From contig NZ_QYBB01000005.1 in assembly GCF_004137685.1 (NCBI RefSeq), positions 62,001 to 126,000 on the forward strand: DNA of 64,000 nucleotides, written 5' to 3'. Within the stretch, counting starts at the first letter, position 1; each line of letters starts with the position of its first letter. The notes beneath the pieces are model-generated. The model saw nothing but the letters and a program-made list of their open reading frames with translations, had not been told where the DNA came from and did not search any database. This DNA is from Lichenibacterium minor. GTDB taxonomy: Bacteria > Pseudomonadota > Alphaproteobacteria > Rhizobiales > Beijerinckiaceae. Shown piece by piece: positions 1 through 8,765 of the stretch. A program made the translations under genes and the position numbers.

Positions 1-686
<686 letters not shown>

Positions 687-887
687 CGCGGGATCCGGCC
701 GCACGGGCCGGGCCGCCGAGGCGCCGGGTCGGGAGGGAGGTCGGGACGGCGAGGCCGGTCGTGGATGCAAATTCGGGGCCGAACTGCCACGAGGGAGTTC
801 CTTTACCCGAAAGCGTGGTATGGTCGTCGGTGACGGCGGCCCCCCGCGGGATGCGCCGGCGCGGCGTGGCGTGGGATACGGGACCGG

Positions 888-2417
888 ATGGCGCTTTCGG
901 CGAAGCTCGTGATGCGCCAGGGCCAAGCCCTGGTGATGACGCCGCAGCTGATGCAGGCGATCAAGCTTCTGCAGCTGTCGAATCTCGAGCTGGCCTCCTT
1001 CATCGAGGAGGAACTCGAGCGCAACCCGCTGCTCGAGCGCGCCGAGGACTCGCACGACCCGCGCGAGCACGAGCCGCCCGCCGAGGCCGCTCCGAGCGGC
1101 GACCCGGTCGAATCCGACTGGACCAGCGACGAATTCGCGACGGACCGCGGCGCGCTCGAAGCCGGGCTCGGCACCGAACTCGAGAACAGCTTCGACGGCG
1201 AGCGCGCCGGCCCCGCGGCCGATCCCGCCGGCGACATGATGGGCCTGTCCGCCACCTCCTGGACGGGCGCGCCGCCTTCGGCCGAGGGCGAAGCGTCGAG
1301 CCTCGAGCGCTACGTCGCGTCCCGCCCCTCGCTCCACGACCATCTGGCCGACCAGCTCCATCTCGCCGTGCCGGACCCGGTCGACCGCCTGATCGGCCTG
1401 AGCCTCATCGACGCGATCGACGAGGCCGGCTACCTGTCCGAGCCGCTCGACGCGGTGGCGGAGCGCCTGGGCGTCGACCTCGACCGCGTCGACGCCGTCC
1501 TCGGCGTGGTGCATGGCTTCGATCCCACCGGGATCGGGGCGCGCTCGCTGGCGGAATGCTTGGCGCTGCAGCTCAAGGAGCGGGACCGCTTCGACCCCGC
1601 CATGGCGGCGCTGATCGGCCATCTCGACCTCCTGGCGCGGCGCGACCACGCCGCCCTGCGCCGCATCTGCGGCGTCGACGACGAGGATCTCGCCGACATG
1701 GTGGGCGAGATCCGTCGCCTCGACCCCAAGCCCGGCCGGTCCTACGGTGGCGGACCGGTGCAGACCGTCGTGCCGGACGTGTATGTCCGCGCCGCGCCCG
1801 ACGGCTCCTGGCTGATCGATCTCAACACCGACGTGCTGCCCCGCGTGCTCGTCAACCAGACCTACCGGGCGCGCGTGGTGCGCGGCGCCAGCGACGCCGA
1901 CAAGAGCTTCGTCAACAACTGCCTGCAGACCGCCAACTGGCTCACCAAGAGCCTGGAGCAGCGCGCCCGCACCATCCTGAAGGTGTCGAGCGAGATCGTG
2001 CGCCAGCAGGACGCCTTCTTCGCCCACGGCGTCCAGCACCTGCGCCCGCTGAACCTCAAGGCCGTGGCGGACGCCATCGGCATGCACGAATCGACGGTGT
2101 CGCGCGTGACATCCAACAAATACATGGCGAGCCCGCGCGGCATCTTCGAGCTGAAATACTTCTTCACCGCGTCCATCGCCTCGACGATGAACGGCGCCGC
2201 GCATTCGGCGGAAGCGGTGCGCTTCCGCATCAAGCAGATGATCGACGCCGAAACGCCGTCCGACGTGCTGTCCGACGACGCCATCGTGGCCAGGCTCAAA
2301 TCCGCCCAGATCGACATCGCGCGGCGCACGGTGGCGAAGTATCGCGAAAGCCTGCGCATCCCGTCCTCGGTTGAGCGCCGGCGGGAAAAATCCGTGATGG
2401 CGCTGGCGGGGCGGTGA
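888..2417 (+). CDS. rpoN: RNA polymerase sigma-54 factor
   Basis: Sigma-54 directs core RNA polymerase to -24/-12 promoters and needs an AAA+ activator. The 509-residue protein has the Gln/Leu-rich region I at residues about 9-40 (QGQALVMTPQLMQAIKLLQL), an acidic linker at about 50-140, the core-binding domain, an HTH region near residues 395-420 (HESTVSRVTSNKYMASPRG), and an intact RpoN box ARRTVAKYRE at about 478-487. Length and domain order are normal. It follows lptB by about 200 bp, as in many proteobacteria. The usual downstream partners hpf/raiA and ptsN are not here; folP follows instead. A candidate sigma-54 promoter lies at 18072-18087 in this window. Confidence 0.97.
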   Translation: MALSAKLVMRQGQALVMTPQLMQAIKLLQLSNLELASFIEEELERNPLLERAEDSHDPREHEPPAEAAPSGDPVESDWTSDEFATDRGALEAGLGTELENSFDGERAGPAADPAGDMMGLSATSWTGAPPSAEGEASSLERYVASRPSLHDHLADQLHLAVPDPVDRLIGLSLIDAIDEAGYLSEPLDAVAERLGVDLDRVDAVLGVVHGFDPTGIGARSLAECLALQLKERDRFDPAMAALIGHLDLLARRDHAALRRICGVDDEDLADMVGEIRRLDPKPGRSYGGGPVQTVVPDVYVRAAPDGSWLIDLNTDVLPRVLVNQTYRARVVRGASDADKSFVNNCLQTANWLTKSLEQRARTILKVSSEIVRQQDAFFAHGVQHLRPLNLKAVADAIGMHESTVSRVTSNKYMASPRGIFELKYFFTASIASTMNGAAHSAEAVRFRIKQMIDAETPSDVLSDDAIVARLKSAQIDIARRTVAKYRESLRIPSSVERRREKSVMALAGR

Positions 2418-2632
2418 AGCGGGCCGGGGCCGGGTGGAGCCGCCCGACAGCCTGGGCCGCCGTCGAAGCGGCCCTTCGAGCCCGGCTCGCGCCGTGAGGG
2501 CGGCATCCGCCCGCGGCGGCATGGCCTGCGCCATCGCCACCGCCACCGCCCCGGGCGGTCCCGTCGCCCGTGCCGGGGCTTGTCCTCGCCCGGCCGGCAT
2601 GGCCGGCTTCGTCCCCGCCCGAAAGTGAAGAC

Positions 2633-3469
2633 GTGACCCCCGCCACCGCCGCCCGCCTCGACAGCCTGTTCCGCGACGCCGACGCCGCCTGGCCCGTGAT
2701 GGGCATCCTCAACGTCACCCCGGACTCGTTCTCGGACGGGGGCCGCCACGACACGGCGCCGGTCGCCCGCGCGGCGGCGCTGGCCGGGGAGGGGGCCGCC
2801 ATCGTCGACATCGGCGGCGAATCGACCCGGCCCGGCTTCGTCCCCGTGCCGGCCGAGGTCGAATGGCGCCGCATCGCCCCCGTCGTCGAGGCCCTGGCGG
2901 ACGGCCTGCCCGTGCCGCTGTCCATCGACACCACGAAATCCGAGGTGGCCCGCCGCGCGCTGGCGGCGGGCGCGGCGGTGATCAACGACGTTTGGGGCTT
3001 CCTCGGCGATCCCGCCATGGCCGATGTGGTGGCGGAGTTCGGTGCGGGCGCGGTGCTGATGCACAACCGCGACGCCGTGGACCCCTCGCTCGACGTCGGC
3101 GACGACATGGTCGCGTTCTTCGAGCGCGCGCTCGCCCGCGCCGAGCGGGCCGGGGTCGCGCCGGGGCGGATCGCGCTCGATCCCGGCATCGGTTTCGGCA
3201 AGACCCCGGCGCAGCAGGTGGAGGCGATCCGGGCCGTCGGCCGCCTGCGCCGACGCTTCGGCCTGCCGGTGCTGGTGGGCCTGTCGAAGAAACGCTTCCT
3301 CGGCGCCATCACGGGCGCGCCGGTCGAGCGGCGCGGCGTCGAAACCGTGGCGGCCAACCTCGCCGCGGCGGCTGCCGGCGCGTCCATCTTTCGCGTCCAC
3401 GACGTCGCCGAACATGTCGCGGCGCTGAAGGTGTTCGACGCCGTGCATCGCCCGGAGCGTCGGCGGTGA
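2633..3469 (+). CDS. folP: Dihydropteroate synthase
   Basis: This enzyme condenses 6-hydroxymethyl-dihydropterin diphosphate with p-aminobenzoate to give dihydropteroate in folate synthesis; it is the sulfonamide target. The N-terminal pterin-binding signature GILNVTPDSFSDGG, the loop DIGGESTRPG, the strand SIDTTKSEVA, the DPGIGFGKT motif and a SKKRFLG segment are all present. I chose GTG at 2633, which gives a 278-residue protein beginning shortly before the WPVMGILNVTPDSF core; the frame is open upstream to 2570 but that stretch is low-complexity. The stop overlaps the folK start (GTGA), so the two are probably translationally coupled. Confidence 0.93.
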   Translation: MTPATAARLDSLFRDADAAWPVMGILNVTPDSFSDGGRHDTAPVARAAALAGEGAAIVDIGGESTRPGFVPVPAEVEWRRIAPVVEALADGLPVPLSIDTTKSEVARRALAAGAAVINDVWGFLGDPAMADVVAEFGAGAVLMHNRDAVDPSLDVGDDMVAFFERALARAERAGVAPGRIALDPGIGFGKTPAQQVEAIRAVGRLRRRFGLPVLVGLSKKRFLGAITGAPVERRGVETVAANLAAAAAGASIFRVHDVAEHVAALKVFDAVHRPERRR

Positions 3470-3951
3470 GCGCCGTCGAGATCGCCTTCTCGCTCGGCAG
3501 CAACCTCGGCGACAAGGCCGAAACGCTGCGCCGGGCCGTCGCGGTGCTGGAAGCCGCCGGGATCGCCCGCGACCTGGTGTGCTCGCCGTTCTACGCGACG
3601 CCCCCCTGGGGGCCCGTCGCCCAGGACAGCTTCGTCAACGCCTGCGCGGTGGGTGTCACGGCGCTCGATGCCTTCGCGGTGCTGCGCCGCATCAAGGCCG
3701 CCGAGGTCGCGCTCGGCCGCGTCGAGGGCGTGCGTTGGGGGCCGCGCGCCATCGACATCGACATCCTGTACCGCGGCGAGGACGCGATCCTGTCGCCGGA
3801 CCTGACGCTGCCGCACCGTCACATGCTGGAGCGCGCCTTCGTGCTGGTGCCGCTGGCGCACCTGCGGCCCGGCAAGGTGATCCGCGGCGTCACGGTGTCG
3901 GACGCCGCGGCGCGGGCAGACGCGTCCGGTGTCGAGCGGCTCCCGGGGTAG
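3466..3951 (+). CDS. folK: 6-hydroxymethyl-7,8-dihydropterin pyrophosphokinase (HPPK)
   Basis: HPPK transfers pyrophosphate from ATP to 6-hydroxymethyl-dihydropterin, the step just before FolP. The 161-residue protein carries FSLGSNLGDK at the N-terminus, the YATPPWG loop, FVNACAVG, and the Mg/ATP-binding signature RWGPRAIDIDILY, followed by LPHRHMLERAFVLVPLA. The GTG start at 3466 overlaps the folP stop. In many alphaproteobacteria folB (dihydroneopterin aldolase) lies between folP and folK; here there is no room for it, so FolB must be encoded elsewhere or replaced. Confidence 0.94.
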   Translation: MSAVEIAFSLGSNLGDKAETLRRAVAVLEAAGIARDLVCSPFYATPPWGPVAQDSFVNACAVGVTALDAFAVLRRIKAAEVALGRVEGVRWGPRAIDIDILYRGEDAILSPDLTLPHRHMLERAFVLVPLAHLRPGKVIRGVTVSDAAARADASGVERLPG

Positions 3952-3985
3952 CGGGGAGCACGCCGCCGCGCGCCGCCGCGCCCGC

Positions 3986-4708
3986 TCATCCGTGCAGGGC
4001 GTCGACCAGCGCGGGCAGGCCCCCGATGTCGTTGAGGATGTGGTCGGCGAGGGGCTCCAACTCGCCGCGCCGGGCCGGGCCGCTCAGCACCCCGATCGCC
4101 ACGGCCCCGGCGGCGCGCGCGGCGGCGAGGTCCAGCGGGCTGTCGCCCACCATGGCGACGCGGCCCGGCGCGACGCCGAGCTTGTCCGCGAAGGCCAGCA
4201 CCATGCCGGGGTCGGGCTTGCCGCCGTGGCCGGTGTCGTATCCGGCGACGAAATCCATGTGGGAGTCGAGGTCCAGCGCGGCCAGCTGCCGGCGGGCGCT
4301 GGCTTCGGCATCGTTGGTGGCGAGGCCGAGCTTCAAGCCCCGCGACGCCAGGGCCCGCAGCACGGCGCCGGGGTCGCCGATCGGCGCCAGCCAGTGCAGC
4401 GTCGCTCGCGTGAAGGCGCCGTTCATCTCGTCGAGCAGCGCGGGATCCCCGATCCGGCCCAGCGCTTCGGCCCACAGGTGCACGTAGGTGTCCGGGGCAC
4501 CCGCGATCAGCGGCGAGGATGCGGCGAAGCGGCGGTCGGCCATGTCGTAATGCAGGGCCGCGGCGAGCCGCGCCACCGCGTCTGCGTCGCCGTGCGCGAG
4601 GTCGAGCATCACGTCCCGGCCGGCGCGGCCCCAGGTCATGTCGAAATCGACCAGCGTGCCGTCCTTGTCGAACAGGAGGCCGGCGAGGCGGGGGGAAGGC
4701 TTGGGCAT
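3986..4708 (-). CDS. HAD-family hydrolase, phosphoglycolate phosphatase-like
   Basis: A 240-residue HAD-superfamily phosphatase. Motif I is FDKDGTLVDFD (nucleophile Asp14, acid/base Asp16), motif II is the LATND segment, the conserved lysine lies in HGGKPDPGM, and motif IV is MVGDSPLDLAAARAAG. The helical cap between motifs I and II is of the C1 type found in Gph and related phosphatases. The natural substrate cannot be read from the sequence; phosphoglycolate or another small phosphoester is the likely class. It is convergent with folK and divergent from the DUF1236 gene, so it is probably its own transcription unit. Confidence 0.85.
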   Translation of the reverse strand: MPKPSPRLAGLLFDKDGTLVDFDMTWGRAGRDVMLDLAHGDADAVARLAAALHYDMADRRFAASSPLIAGAPDTYVHLWAEALGRIGDPALLDEMNGAFTRATLHWLAPIGDPGAVLRALASRGLKLGLATNDAEASARRQLAALDLDSHMDFVAGYDTGHGGKPDPGMVLAFADKLGVAPGRVAMVGDSPLDLAAARAAGAVAIGVLSGPARRGELEPLADHILNDIGGLPALVDALHG

Positions 4709-4845
4709 GGCGGCGGTCTACCATGGCGGCGCGGGGTGCGGCCAGGGACGCCCGGACGCCGGGGAGGGCAGAGTGGGGGCACGGCCCTCCCCGAACGGTC
4801 ACGTCGCGGCACGGGCGGAGCGCGCGGCGCGACGCCCCGTCTTTA

Positions 4846-4866
4846 GCGTGGGAATAAATCCCACGC
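4846..4866. promoter_or_regulatory. 8-bp inverted repeat with A/T loop, operator-like
   Basis: The arms GCGTGGGA and TCCCACGC are exact complements separated by ATAAA. The element lies in the 278-bp divergent space between the HAD gene (start 4708) and the DUF1236 gene (start 4987). No T-run follows, so a regulator site is more likely than a terminator. The binding protein is unknown. Confidence 0.35.
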
Positions 4867-4932
4867 AAGCCTGAACCGGCGCGCAGCGAGGGTGCTAACA
4901 TTCGAGGCAGTTGCACGCATCTCGGGCGGGGC

Positions 4933-4957
4933 GGAACCAGATATTCGGCGAAACGTT
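4933..4957 (+). promoter_or_regulatory. EcfG-type (general stress response) promoter candidate
   Basis: GGAAC at 4933-4937 and CGTT at 4954-4957 are separated by 16 bp. This matches the alphaproteobacterial EcfG/SigT consensus GGAAC-N16/17-CGTT. It lies about 30 bp before the start codon of the DUF1236 gene at 4987, leaving room for a short leader with the AAGGAG ribosome-binding site at about 4975-4980. Confidence 0.6.
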
Positions 4958-4986
4958 GCTGGTCCGGGCGTAACAAGGAGAATTTC

Positions 4987-5445
4987 ATGCGCAATCAGAT
5001 CATCGCCACCGTCTTCGCCGCCGCGTTGGTGGCTCCCCTGGCCGCTCAGGCGCAGGTCGTGAACGGGACGGTCAACGGCGCGCAGCGCGGCGCCGCTCAG
5101 GGCGAGAACGCGGCCGGCCCCGTCGGCGGCGTGGTGGGTGGCGCGATCGGCGCCGGCGTCGGTGCCGTGACGGGTGCCGTCGGGACCGCGACCGGCATCG
5201 TCGGCGACGTGCTCGGCGCGGGCGAGCGCCCCCGCTTCCGCGAATACGTCGTCCGCGAGCACCGCCCGTCCTACCGCTACGCCGATCCGCTGCGCGTCGG
5301 CGCCGTCCTGCCGCGCGAAGGCGTGACCTACTACGAGGTGCCGTCCGAATACGTCACCCGCCCGGGCTACCGCTACACGGTGGTCAACGAGCGCCCGGTG
5401 ATCGTCGACCCGGCCACGCGCCAGGTCGTCGAAGTGCTCGACTGA
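4987..5445 (+). CDS. DUF1236-domain secreted protein
   Basis: A 152-residue protein with a clear Sec signal peptide (MRNQIIATVFAAALVAPLAAQAQ, cleavage likely after AQA). Residues about 25-75 are Gly/Ala/Val-rich (GGVVGGAIGAGVGAVTGAVG), like a glycine-zipper segment. The C-terminal half carries the DUF1236 pattern VGAVLPREGVTYYEVPSEY...YRYTVVNERPVIVDPATRQVVEVLD. Such proteins are common and often multicopy in Hyphomicrobiales; the function is unknown. The start is supported by AAGGAG 7 bp upstream. A GGAAC-N16-CGTT promoter suggests control by the general stress response. A strong hairpin follows at 5470. Confidence 0.85.
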   Translation: MRNQIIATVFAAALVAPLAAQAQVVNGTVNGAQRGAAQGENAAGPVGGVVGGAIGAGVGAVTGAVGTATGIVGDVLGAGERPRFREYVVREHRPSYRYADPLRVGAVLPREGVTYYEVPSEYVTRPGYRYTVVNERPVIVDPATRQVVEVLD

Positions 5446-5469
5446 TCGCATCCGAGCGATCGCGGCGGA

Positions 5470-5497
5470 GCGCCCCGGACCTCGTCCGGGGCGCTTC
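5470..5497 (+). terminator. Hairpin terminator after DUF1236 gene
   Basis: An 11-bp perfect stem (GCGCCCCGGAC / GTCCGGGGCGC) with a CTC loop is followed by TTCGG. It lies between two convergent genes and may stop transcription in both directions. The U-tract is poor. Confidence 0.6.
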
Positions 5498-5502
5498 GGC
5501 GT

Positions 5503-6252
5503 TCAGCCGCGGCCCACGTAGGGCATGGCGGTGGCCAGGATCGTCATCGACTGCACGTTGGCGTCGAGCGGAAGGCCGGCCATGTAGACCACCGCATCGG
5601 CGACATGCTTCACGTCGAAGGTCGGCTCGGGCTTGATCGACAGGTCCGCCTGCAGCACGCCGCCCGGCATGCGCGACGCCATCGGCGTCAGGGTGTTGCC
5701 GATGTCGATCTGGCCCACCGCGATGTCGTATTTCCGGCCATCGAGCGAGGCCGAGCGGGTGAGCCCCGTGACGGCGTGCTTGGAGGCCGTGTAGGGCGAG
5801 GAGTTCGGCCGCGGCACCGTGGACGAGATCGACCCGTTGTTGATGATGCGGCCCCCGCGCGGGTCCTGGCTCTTCATCAGGCGGAACGCTTCCTGGATGC
5901 ACAGGAACACGCCGGTGACGTTGGTGTCGATGACGCCCCGCCACTGCTCCAGGGTGAGATCCTCGAGGTGGATCTGCGGCGCGTTGGTGCCGGCATTGTT
6001 GAACAGCAGGTCGAGCCGGCCGTGCTCAGCCTTGACGGTGGCGAACAACGCCGCCACCGAGGTCGGGTCGGTGAGGTCGGACGTGACCACGTGGGCCGCG
6101 GTGCCGATGGCCTCGGCCACCCGCTGGAGCGGTTCGCGCCGCCGCCCCGTCAGCACGGTCGTGAAGCCGGCGGCCGCCAGCGCCACCGCCACGGCTTCGC
6201 CGATGCCCGACCCCGCGCCCGTCACGAGCGCGATCCCCTTGCCTGCCGCCAT
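5503..6252 (-). CDS. SDR-family NAD(P)-dependent oxidoreductase
   Basis: A 249-residue classical short-chain dehydrogenase. The Rossmann motif is VTGAGSGIG near the N-terminus, followed by the arginine-rich TGRRREP stretch that usually goes with NADP preference, the structural NNAG motif, and the active-site Ser in SISSTVPRP with YTASK (Tyr and Lys). The substrate is not predictable. It runs in the same direction as the EamA transporter upstream, with only 17 bp between the transporter stop and this start, so the two are probably co-transcribed. The start is ATG at 6252. Confidence 0.85.
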   Translation of the reverse strand: MAAGKGIALVTGAGSGIGEAVAVALAAAGFTTVLTGRRREPLQRVAEAIGTAAHVVTSDLTDPTSVAALFATVKAEHGRLDLLFNNAGTNAPQIHLEDLTLEQWRGVIDTNVTGVFLCIQEAFRLMKSQDPRGGRIINNGSISSTVPRPNSSPYTASKHAVTGLTRSASLDGRKYDIAVGQIDIGNTLTPMASRMPGGVLQADLSIKPEPTFDVKHVADAVVYMAGLPLDANVQSMTILATAMPYVGRG

Positions 6253-6269
6253 CGACGATCCTCCCCGGT

Positions 6270-7154
6270 CTATGTCGCGTGCCGCATCCGGCTTTCGGAC
6301 CAGACCAATCCCAGGCTGCCGCACAGGATGATGGCGGCACCCGCGAGGGTTCCGGGCCCCGGCACGTCGGCCCAGATCGCGTAGCCATAGATCCCGGCCC
6401 ACACAAGCCCGGTATATTCGATCGGCGCCAGGGCCGACGCGGGCGCGTGTCGAAAGCCTTCCAGCAGCAGGAGCTGGCCGAGCCCGCCCGCGACCCCGAT
6501 CCCGAGCATCAGGGCGAGGTCGAAGGCGTCCGGCGTCCGCCACAGCCAGACCAGCGGCGGCAGCGAGCCCAGGACGAAGATCGCGTTGGCGGACAGCATC
6601 TGGACCAGCGTCGAATCCGTGCGGCCGATCCAGCGCACCAGCACGGTGCTGGTGCCCCAGCAGGCTGCCGCCGCCAGCGCCGCCGCGGCCGGGCCGGGCG
6701 ACAGGCCCGCCATAGGGCCGGCCGCCACCGCGACGCCCAGGAACCCCGTGCCGACCGCGGCCCAACGCGCGGCCCCGACCCGCTCGCGCAGGAGCAGCGC
6801 CGACAGGATCACAGCCAGCACCGGCGCGGCGAAATACAGCGTGGTGATGTCGGCGAGGGCGAGGTGCGCCGACGCCGAGTAGAACAGCCACCAGGCGAGC
6901 AGGACGAGCCCGCCGCGCAGCAGGAGGGCCGGCTTGCTGCGGCTCCGCGCGAGCCGGCCCGCGGCGCGGCGCCCCCGCCCGGCGGCGAGCACGAAGCCCA
7001 GGATCACCAGCGAGCGCAGGCACAGAATTTCCGCCACGGGGTAGCGCACGACCAGCCATTTCACGGCGGCGTCCTGCAGGGCGAACAGCGAATAGCCGCC
7101 GAAGCCGAGCGCGAGGCCGGTGAGGACCGGCGGGCGGGACACGGCGGGGGGCAC
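6270..7154 (-). CDS. EamA/DMT-family transporter
   Basis: About 294 residues with ten predicted membrane segments in two EamA repeats; the halves end with the [27 protein letters not shown] and [32 protein letters not shown] motifs typical of drug/metabolite exporters. The substrate is unknown. Start choice is uncertain: GTG at 7154 or GTG at 7142 both fit, and there is no obvious ribosome-binding site. It lies just downstream of the small unknown gene ending at 7193 and just upstream of an SDR gene, so these three may form an operon. Confidence 0.8.
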   Translation of the reverse strand: MPPAVSRPPVLTGLALGFGGYSLFALQDAAVKWLVVRYPVAEILCLRSLVILGFVLAAGRGRRAAGRLARSRSKPALLLRGGLVLLAWWLFYSASAHLALADITTLYFAAPVLAVILSALLLRERVGAARWAAVGTGFLGVAVAAGPMAGLSPGPAAAALAAAACWGTSTVLVRWIGRTDSTLVQMLSANAIFVLGSLPPLVWLWRTPDAFDLALMLGIGVAGGLGQLLLLEGFRHAPASALAPIEYTGLVWAGIYGYAIWADVPGPGTLAGAAIILCGSLGLVWSESRMRHAT

Positions 7155-7192
7155 GCCGAGCCGATCGCTGGCGCGTCCCGCCCGTCCCGCCG

Positions 7193-7468
7193 TCAAGGAG
7201 CCTCGATGCCCCGCAGCGCTTCCTCGCCCGCCTGGCGTGCCGCGACGGCGCCCGGGAAGCCGCAACCGCTGCGGGCCACCACGATGGCGCCGAAGCGGCG
7301 GATCTCCCACCCGTAATCGTTGCCGCGCTCGGCACCGCGGACGATGAACAGGGCGAGGGTCCCGGTCGGATCCTTCGGCATGGCGGCGATCTCGCGGCGG
7401 CGGGCCAGCGCGGCCTGCCGCGCGGCTTCGGTGAAATGACGCCGTGGTTTGACCTGACCCTGCAGCAT
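7193..7468 (-). CDS. Small uncharacterised protein, 91 aa
   Basis: A 91-residue basic protein without signal peptide or membrane segment. The N-terminus is helical and Arg/Ala-rich ([20 protein letters not shown]); the C-terminal half reads like a small alpha/beta unit ([32 protein letters not shown]). I do not recognise the family. Coding potential is supported by normal codon usage and an ATG at 7468. Upstream on the minus strand there is a CGAAC-N17-CGTT sequence, one mismatch from an EcfG promoter, which is suggestive only. Confidence 0.55.
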   Translation of the reverse strand: MLQGQVKPRRHFTEAARQAALARRREIAAMPKDPTGTLALFIVRGAERGNDYGWEIRRFGAIVVARSGCGFPGAVAARQAGEEALRGIEAP

Positions 7469-7769
7469 GAACGATCCTTCGCGGCGGCTTTCGCCCTGGG
7501 TTAACGCCGGATGAACGCTCCGCAGGCAGAGCCGGTTCGGTCCCCGTCGGCGCTGCGGCGAGGTTCGAGGGCACGCGGTCCAGCTTCGTCGCGGATTTTT
7601 CGACCGTTCTGAGCTTAAACATCGCGTATTCATTGCCGAGAAGGAATAAATTTTATCGAGCTCAAGAAAAAGCCATGGAAACTGCGCGGTTTGCGAAACT
7701 TTTGGCCCTCGGGCGCTCTTTGCCGCAGGTGGCACACTTTCCATCTCTGGTGCCTGGAGATCGTTCGAA
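7469..7769. other. Divergent intergenic region, relatively A/T-rich
   Basis: About 300 bp without a gene separates the minus-strand 91-aa gene from the plus-strand membrane protein. The part from about 7600 to 7690 is clearly richer in A+T than the rest of the window, as expected for a promoter region. I see no convincing sigma-70 -35/-10 pair and no RNA gene. A GGAG at about 7756 serves the gene starting at 7770. Confidence 0.5.
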
Positions 7770-8672
7770 ATGACTGATGTTTATGCGGCCCGTCCGGTGC
7801 CGAGCGCGACCGACATGGTGGAAGGTCGCCACACCCACAAGCGGGTGTCCTGGTCGGCACTGTTCGGCGGCGTCGTGCTCGTCGTGTCGATCCAGCTCCT
7901 GCTGAGCCTGCTCGGGGCCGCGATCGGCTTCTCCACGGTCGACGTCAACGCCGGGAACACGCCGAGCGCCTCGACCTTCGGCACCGGTGCCGGGATCTGG
8001 TGGGTGGTGTCGGGCTGCGTCTCGCTGTTCATCGGCGGCTACGCGTCGGCTTGGCTCGCCGGCGTCGAGATCCGCTTCGACGGCTTCCTGCACGGCCTCG
8101 TCACCTGGGGCATCGCCACGCTGCTGACCCTGTACCTCCTCACCTCGGCGGTCGGCGGCCTCATCGGCGGCGGCTTCTCCGCGCTGGGCGGCCTGACGTC
8201 GACGCTCGGCAGCGGCATCAAGAGCGCCGCGGCGCCCATCGCCGATGCCGCCGGCATCTCGCCCGACATGATCCGCCAGCAGGCCCAGGCCTTCCTGTCG
8301 CCCACCACGGCGACCGACCCGGCCGCGATGAGCCCGCAGGATGCCCAGAAGGAGGTCGCGTCGAACCTCGTCACCTACGAGAAGGGCGGCGCGGACGCCC
8401 CCGCGGCGAAGCAGCGGATCGTGGCCATCACGGCCGCGCAGCTGAAGATCAGCCAGGCCGACGCAGAAAAGAAGTTCGACGACGCCCAGGCCAAGATCGC
8501 CCAGGCCAAGGCCCAGGCCGAGCAGACCGCCAAGGCGGCGGCGGACGCGACCGCGTCGGCGGCTTCCAAGACCGGGTTCGCGGTCTTCGTCGACCTGCTG
8601 CTGGGCGCCATCTTCGCCGGCATCGGTGGCTCGGTCGCGGTCGCGCGGCGCGGCACCCTCCGCCGCGTCTGA
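7770..8672 (+). CDS. Membrane protein, four-helix with Ala-rich coiled tail
   Basis: A 300-residue protein. Membrane segments lie at about residues 27-52, 70-95, 105-135 and 270-292. Between the third and fourth lies an Ala/Lys/Gln-rich helical stretch (ADAEKKFDDAQAKIAQAKAQAEQTAKAAADATASAASKTG) that should form a coiled coil. The protein ends VARRGTLRRV. Similar proteins in methylobacteria and rhizobia are often annotated as PhnA-like, but nothing here resembles real PhnA; I would call it uncharacterised. It is monocistronic and followed by a strong bidirectional terminator. Confidence 0.7.
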   Translation: MTDVYAARPVPSATDMVEGRHTHKRVSWSALFGGVVLVVSIQLLLSLLGAAIGFSTVDVNAGNTPSASTFGTGAGIWWVVSGCVSLFIGGYASAWLAGVEIRFDGFLHGLVTWGIATLLTLYLLTSAVGGLIGGGFSALGGLTSTLGSGIKSAAAPIADAAGISPDMIRQQAQAFLSPTTATDPAAMSPQDAQKEVASNLVTYEKGGADAPAAKQRIVAITAAQLKISQADAEKKFDDAQAKIAQAKAQAEQTAKAAADATASAASKTGFAVFVDLLLGAIFAGIGGSVAVARRGTLRRV

Positions 8673-8735
8673 CCGCCGGCCCCGCCCGCCCGCGCGAAGG
8701 CGCGGACGGGCGGTCCGTCCATGGTATCGACTCCG

Positions 8736-8760
8736 GGGCCCCGCCATGGCGGGGCCCTTT
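8736..8760. terminator. Bidirectional terminator between convergent genes
   Basis: The perfect 10-bp stem GGGCCCCGCC / GGCGGGGCCC (8736-8745 and 8748-8757) is followed by TTTCGC on the plus strand. It lies between the membrane-protein gene ending at 8672 and the histidine kinase gene ending at 8766 on the other strand. Confidence 0.75.
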
Positions 8761-8765
8761 CGCGT

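Noticed and set aside
2434..2628. A 64-codon open frame between rpoN and folP
   Set aside because: Low-complexity Ala/Pro/Arg translation, no ribosome-binding site, and it runs into the folP start.
7770..8672. PhnA homologue
   Set aside because: Related proteins may be labelled PhnA-like, but there is no zinc-ribbon or other PhnA feature; it is a membrane protein.
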